Shown here: positions 1-8,813 of the stretch, piece by piece
Numbering within the stretch: position 1 is the first letter of the stretch
How the letters are laid out: every line of letters begins with the position of its first letter
Assembly: GCA_965212545.1 (NCBI GenBank)
Contig: CBDBVB010000031.1
Location: 98,437-162,436, forward strand
Length of the DNA stretch: 64,000 nucleotides
Direction of reading: 5' to 3'
Source: JABDIP01 sp965212545
GTDB taxonomy: Bacteria > Pseudomonadota > Alphaproteobacteria > DSM-16000 > Inquilinaceae
Translations under genes and position numbers: made by a program
The notes under the pieces: model-generated
What the model saw: the letters and a program-made list of their open reading frames with translations, nothing else
Databases searched by the model: none
What the model was told of the DNA's origin: nothing

Positions 1-2
1 TT

Positions 3-1163
3 GATTCTGACAGGCGGCGTGTTGACGTCGGAGACCTGCAGGCGCGGTTGGAGCGGCTGCTTCCCCGGTTGCGGATGGCCGTGGTCTATGGCGGAGACAA
101 ATCCTCTGAAGGTGCGGTCATCAACCAGACCGTCAATCGTCGGCCTTGGAAGAGCTATCGGTCGGTTGCCGAGGATATCGCCGGCGCCCTCGAGCGACTG
201 GGTGTCGGTTCGGTCGAGGTGCTGCCGGACGATATGCGTCTCGGCGCCCATGCCGAGAAGCATGACATCCATCTCGCCTGGCTCAACACGGCCGGGGTCC
301 AGGGCTTCCATTCCGTCTCGCACGCCGCGGCGATGCTTGAGATGATGGGAATTCCCTACGTCGGGCACGACCCGCTGACCGCGGCCATGTTGGACAACAA
401 GGACGCGTTCAAGCGCCATCTGCTGGCGCTCGGCATCCCGACGACACCCTTCGTCACCTGGAACCTGGAGCGTGGTCCCTTCGCCCCTGACCTGAATAGC
501 CGGTTCTTCGGCACGTTCGGGCATTTCCGCGGCCCATTCGTCGTCAAGCCGGTTTCCGGTCGCGCCTCGTTGCATGTGCATGTCGTCGAAGATGCCTCCG
601 GCCTGACCGAGAAGGTCGCCGAAGTCTATGAGGCGACCGAAAACGACGTGATGATCGAACCCTACCTGGAAGGGCGCGAATACTGCGTCGCGGTGTGCGG
701 GCCGGTGGTGTCCTCGGGCCGGGTGCTGTCGCGCCACGATGGACCGTTCATCCCATCGGTGGTCGAACGGGTTCTGGACTCGGACGAGCGGATCTTCACC
801 TCGATGGACGAGAAGCCGATCACCACCGAACGGGTGCGGACCCTCGATCCCGTCGAGGATGCCGCGGAAATCAATCGGCTGCACGGCCTGGCCCGCGAGG
901 TCTTCATCGAGTTCGGCCTTGAGACGCTCGTGCGTATCGATGTGCGCGCCGATGCGGGGGGCCGCATGTGCATCCTGGAAACGAACCCCAAACCGGATCT
1001 CAAGCGGCCAAACGGCACTGCTACCAGCCTGGTCTGCACGGAATTGGAGAGCCATGGCATGGACTATGACGACCTGATCCTGTCCATGCTGGCGGACCGG
1101 TTGGAATTGCTGATGCGCCGTCGACGCGGTGCTGCCCAGCGACTGATAGAGCTGGCCGGTTAA
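3..1163 (+). CDS. D-Ala-D-Ala ligase-like ATP-grasp enzyme (5' end beyond the window)
   Basis: The protein has the fold signature of ATP-grasp carboxylate-amine ligases. Counting from a possible TTG start at 48, a Ddl-like 'GIPYVGHDPL' segment lies near residue 101, the ATP-binding lysine motif 'PFVVKPVSG' near 163, 'EPYLEGREY' near 204, and the metal-binding 'ILETNPKPD' near 309. Such enzymes activate a carboxylate with ATP and join it to an amine, as in D-Ala-D-Ala or other dipeptides. The frame is open to the left edge, so the true start may lie outside; TTG 48 and ATG 75 are internal candidates without a convincing ribosome site. The last motif differs from the Ddl form 'E-N-x-x-PG', so peptidoglycan ligase activity should not be assumed. 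It lies 24 bases before the sensor-MFS gene, suggesting one operon. The substrate is unknown. Confidence 0.8.
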   Translation, partial: DSDRRRVDVGDLQARLERLLPRLRMAVVYGGDKSSEGAVINQTVNRRPWKSYRSVAEDIAGALERLGVGSVEVLPDDMRLGAHAEKHDIHLAWLNTAGVQGFHSVSHAAAMLEMMGIPYVGHDPLTAAMLDNKDAFKRHLLALGIPTTPFVTWNLERGPFAPDLNSRFFGTFGHFRGPFVVKPVSGRASLHVHVVEDASGLTEKVAEVYEATENDVMIEPYLEGREYCVAVCGPVVSSGRVLSRHDGPFIPSVVERVLDSDERIFTSMDEKPITTERVRTLDPVEDAAEINRLHGLAREVFIEFGLETLVRIDVRADAGGRMCILETNPKPDLKRPNGTATSLVCTELESHGMDYDDLILSMLADRLELLMRRRRGAAQRLIELAG

Positions 1164-1187
1164 TCCGGCGCCGCAGTCGAGAGGAAT

Positions 1188-3608
1188 ATGAGCGACATGC
1201 GATCGGCCAAATCGTTCAAACGGCGCCTGATCGACGCGACGATGATGTTCCTGGTGTTGGGGCTGTCGCTGATGCTGCTGATCTATGTCGGATTCAGCGA
1301 GGCGAAGCGCACCTACCAGCAGTTCCAGCTGGAGAAGCTGGAAGCCCAGGGCAAGATCACCCAGAACGAGCTGGAATCATTCCTGCGCGCCGGCCTGCCG
1401 CTGCGCCAATTCGTCGGCTTCGGGACGTTGGCGGGACCGATTCTCGAATCCGATCACAGCATCGCGGCAATGACCGTCTTCGATCGTACCGGACGGGCCA
1501 TCTTCGCAGCGGGCGACGACACGATTCCGCTCCTTCCACTCGCCGAGACCGCAGAAAGCAACACGTTCGAATTGCGCAAGACCAGGCAATACGAGCAGGT
1601 CGTGCTGCCACTGCGAAACCGGTTCGAGACCGTCGGCAGTCTGGCCGTCACGATGCCGACTTCCGTCGTGACGGGCACCGTCGAATCGGCGTTCAAGCCG
1701 CTCCTGGTGGTGGCCGCGTGTTTGTCGGCGGCTTTTGCGATGTTCGTGTCGATCGCGCAGGCGCCGGTGACCCAAGGCCGCACACCATGGCTGCAGATCG
1801 TCTATGCGCTGACTTTCCTGGGCATGGCCGTGCTGGTGATCGCCACGCTGGTCAACCTCTACAAGGACGGCGCCACCACCCGAGCCCAGGCCGTCGCCGA
1901 TTCGCTGGGCCAGCGGCTGTCCATCATCATGATGGTCAACATCAACATCGACCAGATCGACGGGCTCGACGCCATTTTCGATGATTATCGCCGGCTGTAT
2001 CCAGACATCAGCGCTGCCGGACTGATCGTCAATGGCAAGGTCCACGCCCACACCGACCGCGAAGCCGCCGACAAGCCCTGGATGACCGACTCGGCCAACT
2101 ATGAATACGAGGTCGACCTGTCGCGGCCCGAAGCCGGACGCAACGTCAAGGTCAAGGTTGCACTGCCGGCCAATATCGTATCCAACCGGGTGCTGCGGAG
2201 CGTGAAGAACTTCGCCGCGCTGTTCGTCGCCTCCGGATTCCTCGCCGGACTGTTCCTGCAACTCGCCGGATCGGTGCAGCAGCAGGCAACAGGCAGCAAG
2301 GCCGGGGACCGCGAAGAGCCTGACGCGACCGACCCGTCCGAAGGCGGCGGCTCGCAACGGGATATCGCGCTTCTTGACCTGGTCAAGCCGGTGTTCTTCG
2401 TCGCGGTCTTCCTGGAACACCTGAACTACGCCTTCCTGCCGCAATTCATGCATGAGGTCGTGGCCGAGTCCGGCCTCTCCTCCGGATATGCCTCAGCGCC
2501 ATTCACGGCGTATTACCTGTGCTTTGCGCTGGCCCTGATCCCGGCCGGGCACTATGCCCAGAACTGGAGCGCCAGGCCGTTGATGTATGGCGGCCTAATC
2601 CTGGCCGCCTTCGGCGTGTTCGCGATGGCGCTTCCGACCGATTTCTACATCGTCACAACGGCGCGCGCGGTCTCTGGAATCGGCCAAGGCATGCTGTTCA
2701 TCGGCGTGCAGTCCTACATCCTCGCAATCGCATCGCCGGGCGGCAAGACACGCGGCGCGGCGATCATTGTCTTCGGCTTCCAGGGCGGAATGATCTCCGG
2801 TATGGCGATCGGATCCCTGCTGGTCACCTATATGGGCGCCCAGGGTGTGTTCACGCTCGGCGGATTGATCGCCACGGGAATGGCGCTCTATGCGATCACC
2901 GTGTTGCCATCGACGGCGCCGCGGCGAGTCGCAGAGATCGGAATGGGTGCGACATTCCGGCGGCTTGGGCGCGACGTTGGCCAGGTGCTGCGCAGCATGC
3001 ATTTCCTGCAGACCATGTTCTTCATCGGCATTCCGGCGAAGGCGGTGCTGACCGGCATCATCATCTTCGCGCTGCCGCTGCTGTTGGCTCACAAACACTA
3101 TGCCCAGGAAGACATCGGCCAGATCATCATGGTCTACGCGGCCGGCGTCGTGCTGGCCAGCAGTTGGGTCTCACGCCTCGTCGACCGAACCGGGAAGACC
3201 GATACCATCCTGTTCTGGGGAGCGGTCATCAGCGGCGTCGGCCTCATGGCAATCGGCCTGATCGACTGGGATGGACTCAATAGGGGCGACGATGGCGGCC
3301 TGCTGGTGACGATGGTGCTGATCATCGGAGTCGCCACGGTCGGCGTCGCCCACGGTTTCATCAACGCGCCGGTGGTCACTCATGTGGCCGAATCGGAACT
3401 GGCATCGAAGATCGGCCCGACATCGGTTACCGCGACCTATCGATTCCTGGAGCGTATCGGCCACGTCGCCGGTCCGATGATCGTCGGCCAGATGTTCCTG
3501 TATTGGGGGCAAAGCGCCCTGAACCTGATGTGGATCGGGGTGGCGATTGCCCTTCTGGGCATCCTCTTCCTGTCCCGGTCCACACAGCAATGGGCCAGCA
3601 CTGCCTAG
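1188..3608 (+). CDS. Sensor-domain/MFS transporter fusion protein
   Basis: This 806-residue membrane protein combines two halves. The first 365 residues look like a receptor: a transmembrane helix near 15-35, an extracytoplasmic region to about 170, two helices near 172-222, a second extracytoplasmic region to about 340 and a further helix near 341-362. This arrangement resembles single-Cache type ligand-binding domains, but I assign that from topology only. A polar linker follows, and from about residue 395 to the end there is a 12-helix major facilitator transporter. The start is supported by AGAGGA just upstream. MFS proteins normally have about 400 residues, so the sensor half is an addition. 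The neighbours, an ATP-grasp ligase and a solute-binding protein, suggest handling of a small amino-acid-like compound. The direction of transport is not evident. Confidence 0.8.
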   Translation: MSDMRSAKSFKRRLIDATMMFLVLGLSLMLLIYVGFSEAKRTYQQFQLEKLEAQGKITQNELESFLRAGLPLRQFVGFGTLAGPILESDHSIAAMTVFDRTGRAIFAAGDDTIPLLPLAETAESNTFELRKTRQYEQVVLPLRNRFETVGSLAVTMPTSVVTGTVESAFKPLLVVAACLSAAFAMFVSIAQAPVTQGRTPWLQIVYALTFLGMAVLVIATLVNLYKDGATTRAQAVADSLGQRLSIIMMVNINIDQIDGLDAIFDDYRRLYPDISAAGLIVNGKVHAHTDREAADKPWMTDSANYEYEVDLSRPEAGRNVKVKVALPANIVSNRVLRSVKNFAALFVASGFLAGLFLQLAGSVQQQATGSKAGDREEPDATDPSEGGGSQRDIALLDLVKPVFFVAVFLEHLNYAFLPQFMHEVVAESGLSSGYASAPFTAYYLCFALALIPAGHYAQNWSARPLMYGGLILAAFGVFAMALPTDFYIVTTARAVSGIGQGMLFIGVQSYILAIASPGGKTRGAAIIVFGFQGGMISGMAIGSLLVTYMGAQGVFTLGGLIATGMALYAITVLPSTAPRRVAEIGMGATFRRLGRDVGQVLRSMHFLQTMFFIGIPAKAVLTGIIIFALPLLLAHKHYAQEDIGQIIMVYAAGVVLASSWVSRLVDRTGKTDTILFWGAVISGVGLMAIGLIDWDGLNRGDDGGLLVTMVLIIGVATVGVAHGFINAPVVTHVAESELASKIGPTSVTATYRFLERIGHVAGPMIVGQMFLYWGQSALNLMWIGVAIALLGILFLSRSTQQWASTA

Positions 3609-3621
3609 AAAGGGAATAACC

Positions 3622-4833
3622 ATGACTTCTCGCGGAATCCATCTGACACGCCGCGCCGCCATCGCCCTTCTGGCGGCGCCACTGGCGTTCGGCGGCCTGA
3701 TCGGCACGGCCCGGGCGGACTCGGTCCCGAACTATGCCGACTGGTTCGGCTATGATGACCAGGCGACTTTGGCTTGGGACTTCATCGAGACTCCGGATGC
3801 GCCCTGGATCGTCACGATCCGGCGGAAGAACCGCATTATCGGCACGCCGCAGCGGGTCATGGTGATCTACCCGCGCCCCTCCTCGGCATACGATGTCGCC
3901 ATCACCAAGGTGCTGGACGTCTTCGCCGAGAAGGACATGAATGTCGAATTCACCGTCTACAACTTCGCCAAATCCGACGACCGCGGCGTTCAAGCGCTCA
4001 GCATGGCCGAGGTCGGCGATTTTGACCTGATGTTCTCGATGGGCTCGGAATCGACTGCGTGGCTCTGGGAACACTATCGCGGTGGCGAAGTCCCGGTCGT
4101 GTCGGTCTGCTCCAAGGACCCCGTCCTGCTGGGGCAGGCGGAAGACTACGACACCGGCACCGGCACCAATTTCGCGTTCACGTCGCTGAACACGCCGATC
4201 GAGGTGCAGATGCAGTACCTACTGGCGCTGAAGCCTGACCTGCAAAACCTGGCGATTCTGGTCGACAGCCAGAACATCAGCGCCATGCAGACCCAGGCCG
4301 ATCCGATCGCACGCTATGCCCGGCGCCGCGGCATCCAGGTGTTCGATGTCGCCGTGCGAGATCCGCAGAACGCTCGCCAGGAATTGTCGCGCCTGGTCCG
4401 CTCCACGGTCGACGACATGCGGCGCAACGATCCGACGCTTGACAACAGCGTATTCTGGGTCACCGGCAGCACGGCGGTGTTCCGGGAAATCCGTACCATC
4501 AATACCCATGCGAATCGGGTGCCGGTGATCAGCGTGGTGCCGGAGGTCGTGGCCGCCGGCGACGACAGCGCGGTACTGTCGATCGGCGTCAGCTTCCAGA
4601 GCAATGCCCATATCGCGGCTATCTACGGCGCCGATGTTCTGACCGATCGGGTCGATGTCGGCGATCTGGCCGTCGGCGTGGTCTCGCCGCCGGACATCGC
4701 CATCAATTTCCGCAAGGCGCGGTCCATCGGGCTGAACGTGCCGTTCAGCTTCCTGGAAAGCGCCAGCACGGTCTACGATTATGAGGGACGGGCGGTTCGA
4801 GTGGACGGCAAGTCACTGGTTCCCACCAACTGA
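3622..4833 (+). CDS. ABC_sub_bind (PF04392-like) periplasmic solute-binding protein
   Basis: A signal peptide with an arginine pair ('LTRRAAIALLAAP') and an 'ARA' cleavage site comes first, followed by a two-lobed binding-protein fold of the TrpX-like ABC_sub_bind family. Family hallmarks are an early 'VMVIYPRPSS' strand, a 'LMFSMGSESTAWLWE' segment and the C-terminal 'PPDIAINFRKARSIGLNVP', which resembles the usual 'INLKTAKALGL' ending. I chose ATG 3622 because AAGGGA lies eight bases upstream and the signal peptide begins there. It starts 13 bases after the sensor-MFS stop and is followed by a strong terminator, so it ends the operon. No ABC permease or ATPase is adjacent. It may therefore deliver ligand to the sensor-MFS protein rather than to an ABC importer; that is inference. 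Confidence 0.85.
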   Translation: MTSRGIHLTRRAAIALLAAPLAFGGLIGTARADSVPNYADWFGYDDQATLAWDFIETPDAPWIVTIRRKNRIIGTPQRVMVIYPRPSSAYDVAITKVLDVFAEKDMNVEFTVYNFAKSDDRGVQALSMAEVGDFDLMFSMGSESTAWLWEHYRGGEVPVVSVCSKDPVLLGQAEDYDTGTGTNFAFTSLNTPIEVQMQYLLALKPDLQNLAILVDSQNISAMQTQADPIARYARRRGIQVFDVAVRDPQNARQELSRLVRSTVDDMRRNDPTLDNSVFWVTGSTAVFREIRTINTHANRVPVISVVPEVVAAGDDSAVLSIGVSFQSNAHIAAIYGADVLTDRVDVGDLAVGVVSPPDIAINFRKARSIGLNVPFSFLESASTVYDYEGRAVRVDGKSLVPTN

Positions 4834-4853
4834 CCGGCTTTCGGGTCGGGTGA

Positions 4854-4878
4854 AGGGGCCGCCATTCGGCGGCCCTTT
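4854..4878. terminator. Rho-independent terminator between convergent operons
   Basis: GGGCCGCC and GGCGGCCC form a perfect eight-base-pair stem around an ATTC loop, followed by TTT on the plus strand. It lies 20 bases after the solute-binding protein stop and 23 bases before the gpsA stop on the other strand, so it probably serves mainly the plus-strand operon. The T run is short. Confidence 0.75.
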
Positions 4879-4900
4879 CCATGTCTGCGTACCGGTGCCG

Positions 4901-5893
4901 CTACCGGTGCTCTGCCTTGAACGGACGGGCGAGCAGAGCGAGAACCGATTCGTCGATCCCCGAGACACCCCGCAGCACGGCATCCACGGCGGAGGCGATC
5001 GGCGCCTCTACCCCATGGTCGGCCGCCAGCCGAACCACCGCCCCGGCCGTATAGACGCCCTCGCTGACGCTGCGCCGGCCGGCGAGGATCTCGTCGAGCG
5101 TCCTGCCCTGCCCCAGCGCGAAGCCCAGCGAGCTGTTACGCGATTCAAGGCTGGTGCATGTCAGCATCAGGTCGCCGAGTCCCGACAATCCCATCAGCGT
5201 CTCCGGCCGCGCGCCCATGGCGGCGCCAAGGCGCATCAACTCCGCCAGGCCGCGCGTCACCAGCGCCGCCCGGGCGTTCTCGCCGAGTGCGCGCCCCATC
5301 ACCACACCGGCGGCGATCGCCAGCACGTTCTTCACCGCGCCGCCGATCTGGGCACCCAGAACGTCGTCGCTCCAATAGGGCCGGAATGTTGTGCTGCCAA
5401 GCGCCTGGACCAGCGCCTCGCCCAATCCCTCGTCAGCGCAGGCAAGTGTAACCGCGGTCGGCTGGCCACGCGCGACCTCGGCGGCGAAGCTCGGGCCGGA
5501 CAGTATGGCGATCGGCGCCTTCGGGCACTCCGTGGCGACCACTTCCGACATCAACGCGCCGGTCGCCGTCTCGAAACCCTTCGCACAGACGACAAGCGGC
5601 CGCTCGACTTCAGACAGGCGCCTGCAGACCTCGCGCAGATGCTGGGCCGGCGTCACCAGCAACAGCGCGTCGGCCGCCCTGGCCTGATCCAGATCCTCCG
5701 TGGCGTCGATCGCCGGGTCCAGCGCGACATCGGGAAGATAGAGCGGGTTCTCCTGCCGCTCGTTCACGCTGCGGACCACCTCGGGATTGCGCGCCCACAG
5801 CACGGTGTCCCGCCCGGCCCGGCATACCGCCTGCGCCAGGGCGGTGCCCCAGGCGCCGCCGCCGACAACCGCTATTCTGCCAAAACCGGTCAT
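4901..5893 (-). CDS. gpsA: Glycerol-3-phosphate dehydrogenase [NAD(P)+]
   Basis: Cytosolic enzyme that reduces dihydroxyacetone phosphate to sn-glycerol 3-phosphate, the backbone of phospholipids. The N-terminal nucleotide-binding loop 'VVGGGAWGTALA' lies at residues 8-19. 'ILSGPSFAAEVA', 'GGAVKNVLAIAAG' (with the catalytic lysine) and 'GLSGLGDLMLTC' follow in the family order. The 330-residue length is normal. The start at 5893 overlaps the tsaD stop by four bases (ATGA), indicating coupled translation, and earlier in-frame starts would lie deep inside tsaD. Confidence 0.96.
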   Translation of the reverse strand: MTGFGRIAVVGGGAWGTALAQAVCRAGRDTVLWARNPEVVRSVNERQENPLYLPDVALDPAIDATEDLDQARAADALLLVTPAQHLREVCRRLSEVERPLVVCAKGFETATGALMSEVVATECPKAPIAILSGPSFAAEVARGQPTAVTLACADEGLGEALVQALGSTTFRPYWSDDVLGAQIGGAVKNVLAIAAGVVMGRALGENARAALVTRGLAELMRLGAAMGARPETLMGLSGLGDLMLTCTSLESRNSSLGFALGQGRTLDEILAGRRSVSEGVYTAGAVVRLAADHGVEAPIASAVDAVLRGVSGIDESVLALLARPFKAEHR

Positions 5894-6948
5894 GCCTTCA
5901 CCCCCGCGCCGATGGCCGGCGCCGCCCCCGGATCGAGCGGCCAGCGCGGCCGCGGTGCAAAGTCGAGTTCGTCGGACTGCCCGAGCCTGAGGCGTTCCAG
6001 CCCGGCCCAGGCAATCATGGCGGCGTTGTCGGTACACAGGGTGGCCGGCGGCGCAACGAACGACAGGCCGGACTCCCTCGCAAGCTCCGCAAGCCGATCG
6101 CGCAGCGCCCTGTTGGCGGCAACGCCGCCGGCAACGACCAGGGCGCCGGCATCGCGACGATCGCGCCGGAATGCGGCGATGGCATTGCCGGTGCGGTCGA
6201 TCAGGCAGTCGCCGACTGCGGCCTGGAATCCAGCAGCCAGATCATCGACGTCGCCGCGCTTGAGCGGGCCGGGCGGCAGGGCATCCACATGCCGCCTGAG
6301 GGCGGTTTTCAGCCCCGAGAACGAGAAGTCGCAACCGGAACGGCCTGCCATCGGCCTTGGCAGGGCGAAGCGGGCCGCGTGACCGTTGCCCGCTGCCCGC
6401 TCGATCTCCGGCCCGCCGGGATATCCCAACCCCAGGAGCTTCGCCGCCTTGTCGAAGGCCTCGCCGACGGCGTCGTCGATCGTGGTGCCGAGTCGCCGGT
6501 ACGCGCCGACGCCGTCGACCACCAGTAGCTGACAATGGCCGCCGGAGACCAGCAGCAGCAGGTAGGGGAAGCCGAGGTCGTCGGTCAGTCGCGCGGTCAG
6601 CGCATGCCCTTCCAGATGGTTGACCGCCAGGAACGGCAAATCGTGCACCGCCGCGATCGCCTTTCCCGTCATGACGCCGACCATCACGCCGCCGATCAGG
6701 CCGGGGCCGCCGGTCGCCGCCACCCCATCCAGCGACTCGAATTCGATTTCCGCCTCGTCGAGCGCCTGTCGGATCAGAACACCGAGATAGGAGAGATGGG
6801 CGCGGGCGGCGATCTCCGGCACCACGCCGCCATAAGGGCGGTGGGCATCGAGTTGCGACAGAACCACGTTTGACAGGATACGCCGATCATCCGCGACCAC
6901 CGCTGCCGCGGTCTCGTCGCAGGACGTTTCGATGCCCAGCACGATCAT
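5890..6948 (-). CDS. tsaD: tRNA N6-adenosine threonylcarbamoyltransferase TsaD
   Basis: TsaD transfers threonylcarbamoyl from the AMP derivative onto A37 of ANN-decoding tRNAs, acting with TsaB and TsaE, neither of which is in the window. The protein opens with 'MIVLGIETSCDET' and carries the metal-binding 'HLEGHALTA' near residue 112, 'LLVSGGHCQL' near 133 and 'VVAGGVAANRALR' near 274. Its 352 residues match the family. It is the first gene of a tsaD-gpsA operon, divergent from hemC across 160 bases that should hold both promoters. I see no clear -35/-10 pair there. Confidence 0.96.
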   Translation of the reverse strand: MIVLGIETSCDETAAAVVADDRRILSNVVLSQLDAHRPYGGVVPEIAARAHLSYLGVLIRQALDEAEIEFESLDGVAATGGPGLIGGVMVGVMTGKAIAAVHDLPFLAVNHLEGHALTARLTDDLGFPYLLLLVSGGHCQLLVVDGVGAYRRLGTTIDDAVGEAFDKAAKLLGLGYPGGPEIERAAGNGHAARFALPRPMAGRSGCDFSFSGLKTALRRHVDALPPGPLKRGDVDDLAAGFQAAVGDCLIDRTGNAIAAFRRDRRDAGALVVAGGVAANRALRDRLAELARESGLSFVAPPATLCTDNAAMIAWAGLERLRLGQSDELDFAPRPRWPLDPGAAPAIGAGVKA

Positions 6949-7108
6949 TGGGACACCCGAGCCATGGGAGATCGGGCTTCATAGCAGCCACCGGCCGCGC
7001 CGGGCAACGGGCCGCTTCGCGCAAACCGCCGGCGGCGATCCGACACCCGGCGTACAAGTCCTTTCCTTGCCATGGCCAAGGCAGAGAATACCGGCTACAC
7101 CAGCGGCC

Positions 7109-8038
7109 ATGACCGCACAGTTGAAGATCGGCACGCGTGGAAGCCCGCTGGCACTGGCCCAAGCGCGCGAGGTCGCCGACCGCCTTGCCTCGGCCCATGG
7201 CGAGCTGGCCGCGCCGAATGCGATCGAAACGGTGGTGATCCGGACGACCGGAGATGCGGTGCAGAACCGGCCGCTGGCGGAGATTGGCGGCAAGGGCCTG
7301 TTCACCAAGGAGATCGACGAGGCGCTGCTGTCCGGCGCGATCGATCTTGCGGTGCACTCCATGAAGGACGTGCCCACATGGCTGCCCGACGGCGTGTGCT
7401 TCCCGTGTCTGCTGCCGCGCCAGGACCCCCGCGACGCCCTGTTCGCCGGCAGCGCCGTCCGACTCGACGAGCTGCCGCAACAGGCCGTCGTCGGTACCGG
7501 CGCACTGCGGCGTCAGGCGCAGATTCTGGAGCGACGGCCCGACCTGACCGTGGTCCCGATGCGCGGCAATGTCGAGACGAGGTTGCGCAAGCTGGCCGAG
7601 GGTCAGGTTGACGCCACCTTGCTCGCGGCCGCGGGGCTTCATCGGCTGGGGATGGCCGATCGAATCACCGCCATCTTGGCGGTCGAGGAGATGCTGCCGG
7701 CGGTCGCCCAGGGCGCGATCGGCATCGCCTGCCGGGCCTCCGATAGCGCCGTTCTGGAGCTGCTTGCCGCCATTCATTGCGCCGATACCGGCGATTGCGT
7801 CGATGCCGAACGGGCGATGCTGGCCGAGTTGGACGGGTCGTGCCGGACGCCGATCGCGGCGCTCGCGCGGCTCGACCCGGATGGCCGAATGGCGTTGGAG
7901 TCCTTGATCGCCCGCCCGGACGGAAGCGAGGTGCTGCGGACCCGTCGCGACGGCAGCCGCGCCGATGCGCAAACCATAGGGCGGGACGCCGGGGCCGAAC
8001 TCAAATCCCGGGCCAGCGACGATTTCCGTGCCTGGTGA
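7109..8038 (+). CDS. hemC: Porphobilinogen deaminase (hydroxymethylbilane synthase)
   Basis: Cytosolic enzyme that joins four porphobilinogen units into hydroxymethylbilane, the step before uroporphyrinogen III. The N-terminal 'LKIGTRGSPLALAQA' and the 'HSMKDVPTWLP' loop are characteristic. The dipyrromethane cofactor is held by the cysteine of 'LDGSCRTPIA' at residue 245, equivalent to the E. coli position. Of several in-frame starts I chose ATG 7109 because the conserved domain begins four residues later; upstream starts would add about 60 unconserved residues. hemD follows directly. Confidence 0.96.
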   Translation: MTAQLKIGTRGSPLALAQAREVADRLASAHGELAAPNAIETVVIRTTGDAVQNRPLAEIGGKGLFTKEIDEALLSGAIDLAVHSMKDVPTWLPDGVCFPCLLPRQDPRDALFAGSAVRLDELPQQAVVGTGALRRQAQILERRPDLTVVPMRGNVETRLRKLAEGQVDATLLAAAGLHRLGMADRITAILAVEEMLPAVAQGAIGIACRASDSAVLELLAAIHCADTGDCVDAERAMLAELDGSCRTPIAALARLDPDGRMALESLIARPDGSEVLRTRRDGSRADAQTIGRDAGAELKSRASDDFRAW

Positions 8039-8054
8039 CCGGGCCGGCGATGCG

Positions 8055-8798
8055 ATGAGCTGCTGGCTGCTGACGCGCCCGATGGCGGATTCACGATCAC
8101 TGCAGGCCGAATTGCGGGCCCGCGGCCACCAGGCGGTGATCGCGCCGGTGCTGGAGATTGCATTCCGGAACCAGCCGCCTCCAAGCCTGGACGGTGTGCA
8201 GGCCCTGTTGTTCACAAGCCAGAACGGCGTGCGCGCCTTTGCCGCGGCCAGTCGTCCCACGGAGATCCGGGTCTTCGCCGTCGGGCGTTCCACAGCCGAT
8301 GCCGCGATCGCCGCCGGCTTCGGTCCGGTCGAGAGCGCCGACGGCGATTCCGGCGCATTGGCCGCACTTGTCGCGGCACGGCTTGCCCCCGAAGACGGCG
8401 CGCTGCTGCATATCGCAGGCACAAAGGTCGCCGGCGACCTTGCCGACACGCTCGAGGGCGCCGGCTTCGCGGTGCGCCGGTTGGTGCTGTACGAGGCCCG
8501 CCCGGTCGACCACCTGCCCGAGACCGCCGCCACGGCGCTGCGCGGCGGCAAAGTGGCGGGAGCCCTGTTTTTCTCTCCACGGACTGCGGACGTGTTTGCT
8601 AGGCTCGTAGCCGCGGCAGGCTTGACTTCCAGGCTGCACGGGCTGGCCGCGCTGTGCCTCAGCAACGCGGTCGCCGAACGTCTGGGCGATGGCCACTGGG
8701 GAACGGTCCGAATCGCAGAGCGGCCGGAATTGCCCGCCCTTCTCGCCTTGCTCGACACCACCGATGCTCCGCCCGCCCGACACGCGACCAATCACTAG
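8055..8798 (+). CDS. hemD: Uroporphyrinogen-III synthase
   Basis: HemD cyclises hydroxymethylbilane with inversion of ring D to give uroporphyrinogen III. The sequence is poorly conserved, as usual for HemD. It shows the typical opening 'WLLTRPMADS', a 'LLFTSQNGVRAFA' segment in the first lobe, 'RLVLYEARPVDHLP' at the hinge and 'ALFFSPRTADVF' in the second lobe. ATG 8055 leaves 16 bases after hemC; a GTG at 8028 overlapping hemC is an alternative. Its position between hemC and the mitofilin-like gene supports the call. Confidence 0.92.
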   Translation: MSCWLLTRPMADSRSLQAELRARGHQAVIAPVLEIAFRNQPPPSLDGVQALLFTSQNGVRAFAAASRPTEIRVFAVGRSTADAAIAAGFGPVESADGDSGALAALVAARLAPEDGALLHIAGTKVAGDLADTLEGAGFAVRRLVLYEARPVDHLPETAATALRGGKVAGALFFSPRTADVFARLVAAAGLTSRLHGLAALCLSNAVAERLGDGHWGTVRIAERPELPALLALLDTTDAPPARHATNH

Positions 8799-8813
8799 CC
8801 AACAGACCCAGGC

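Noticed and set aside
1..345. A plus-strand frame starting at the first base
   Set aside because: It overlaps the ATP-grasp gene in another frame and has no recognisable features.
4781..6382. A 533-residue plus-strand frame over gpsA and tsaD
   Set aside because: It overlaps two clear genes on the minus strand, has no ribosome site and no recognisable protein features.
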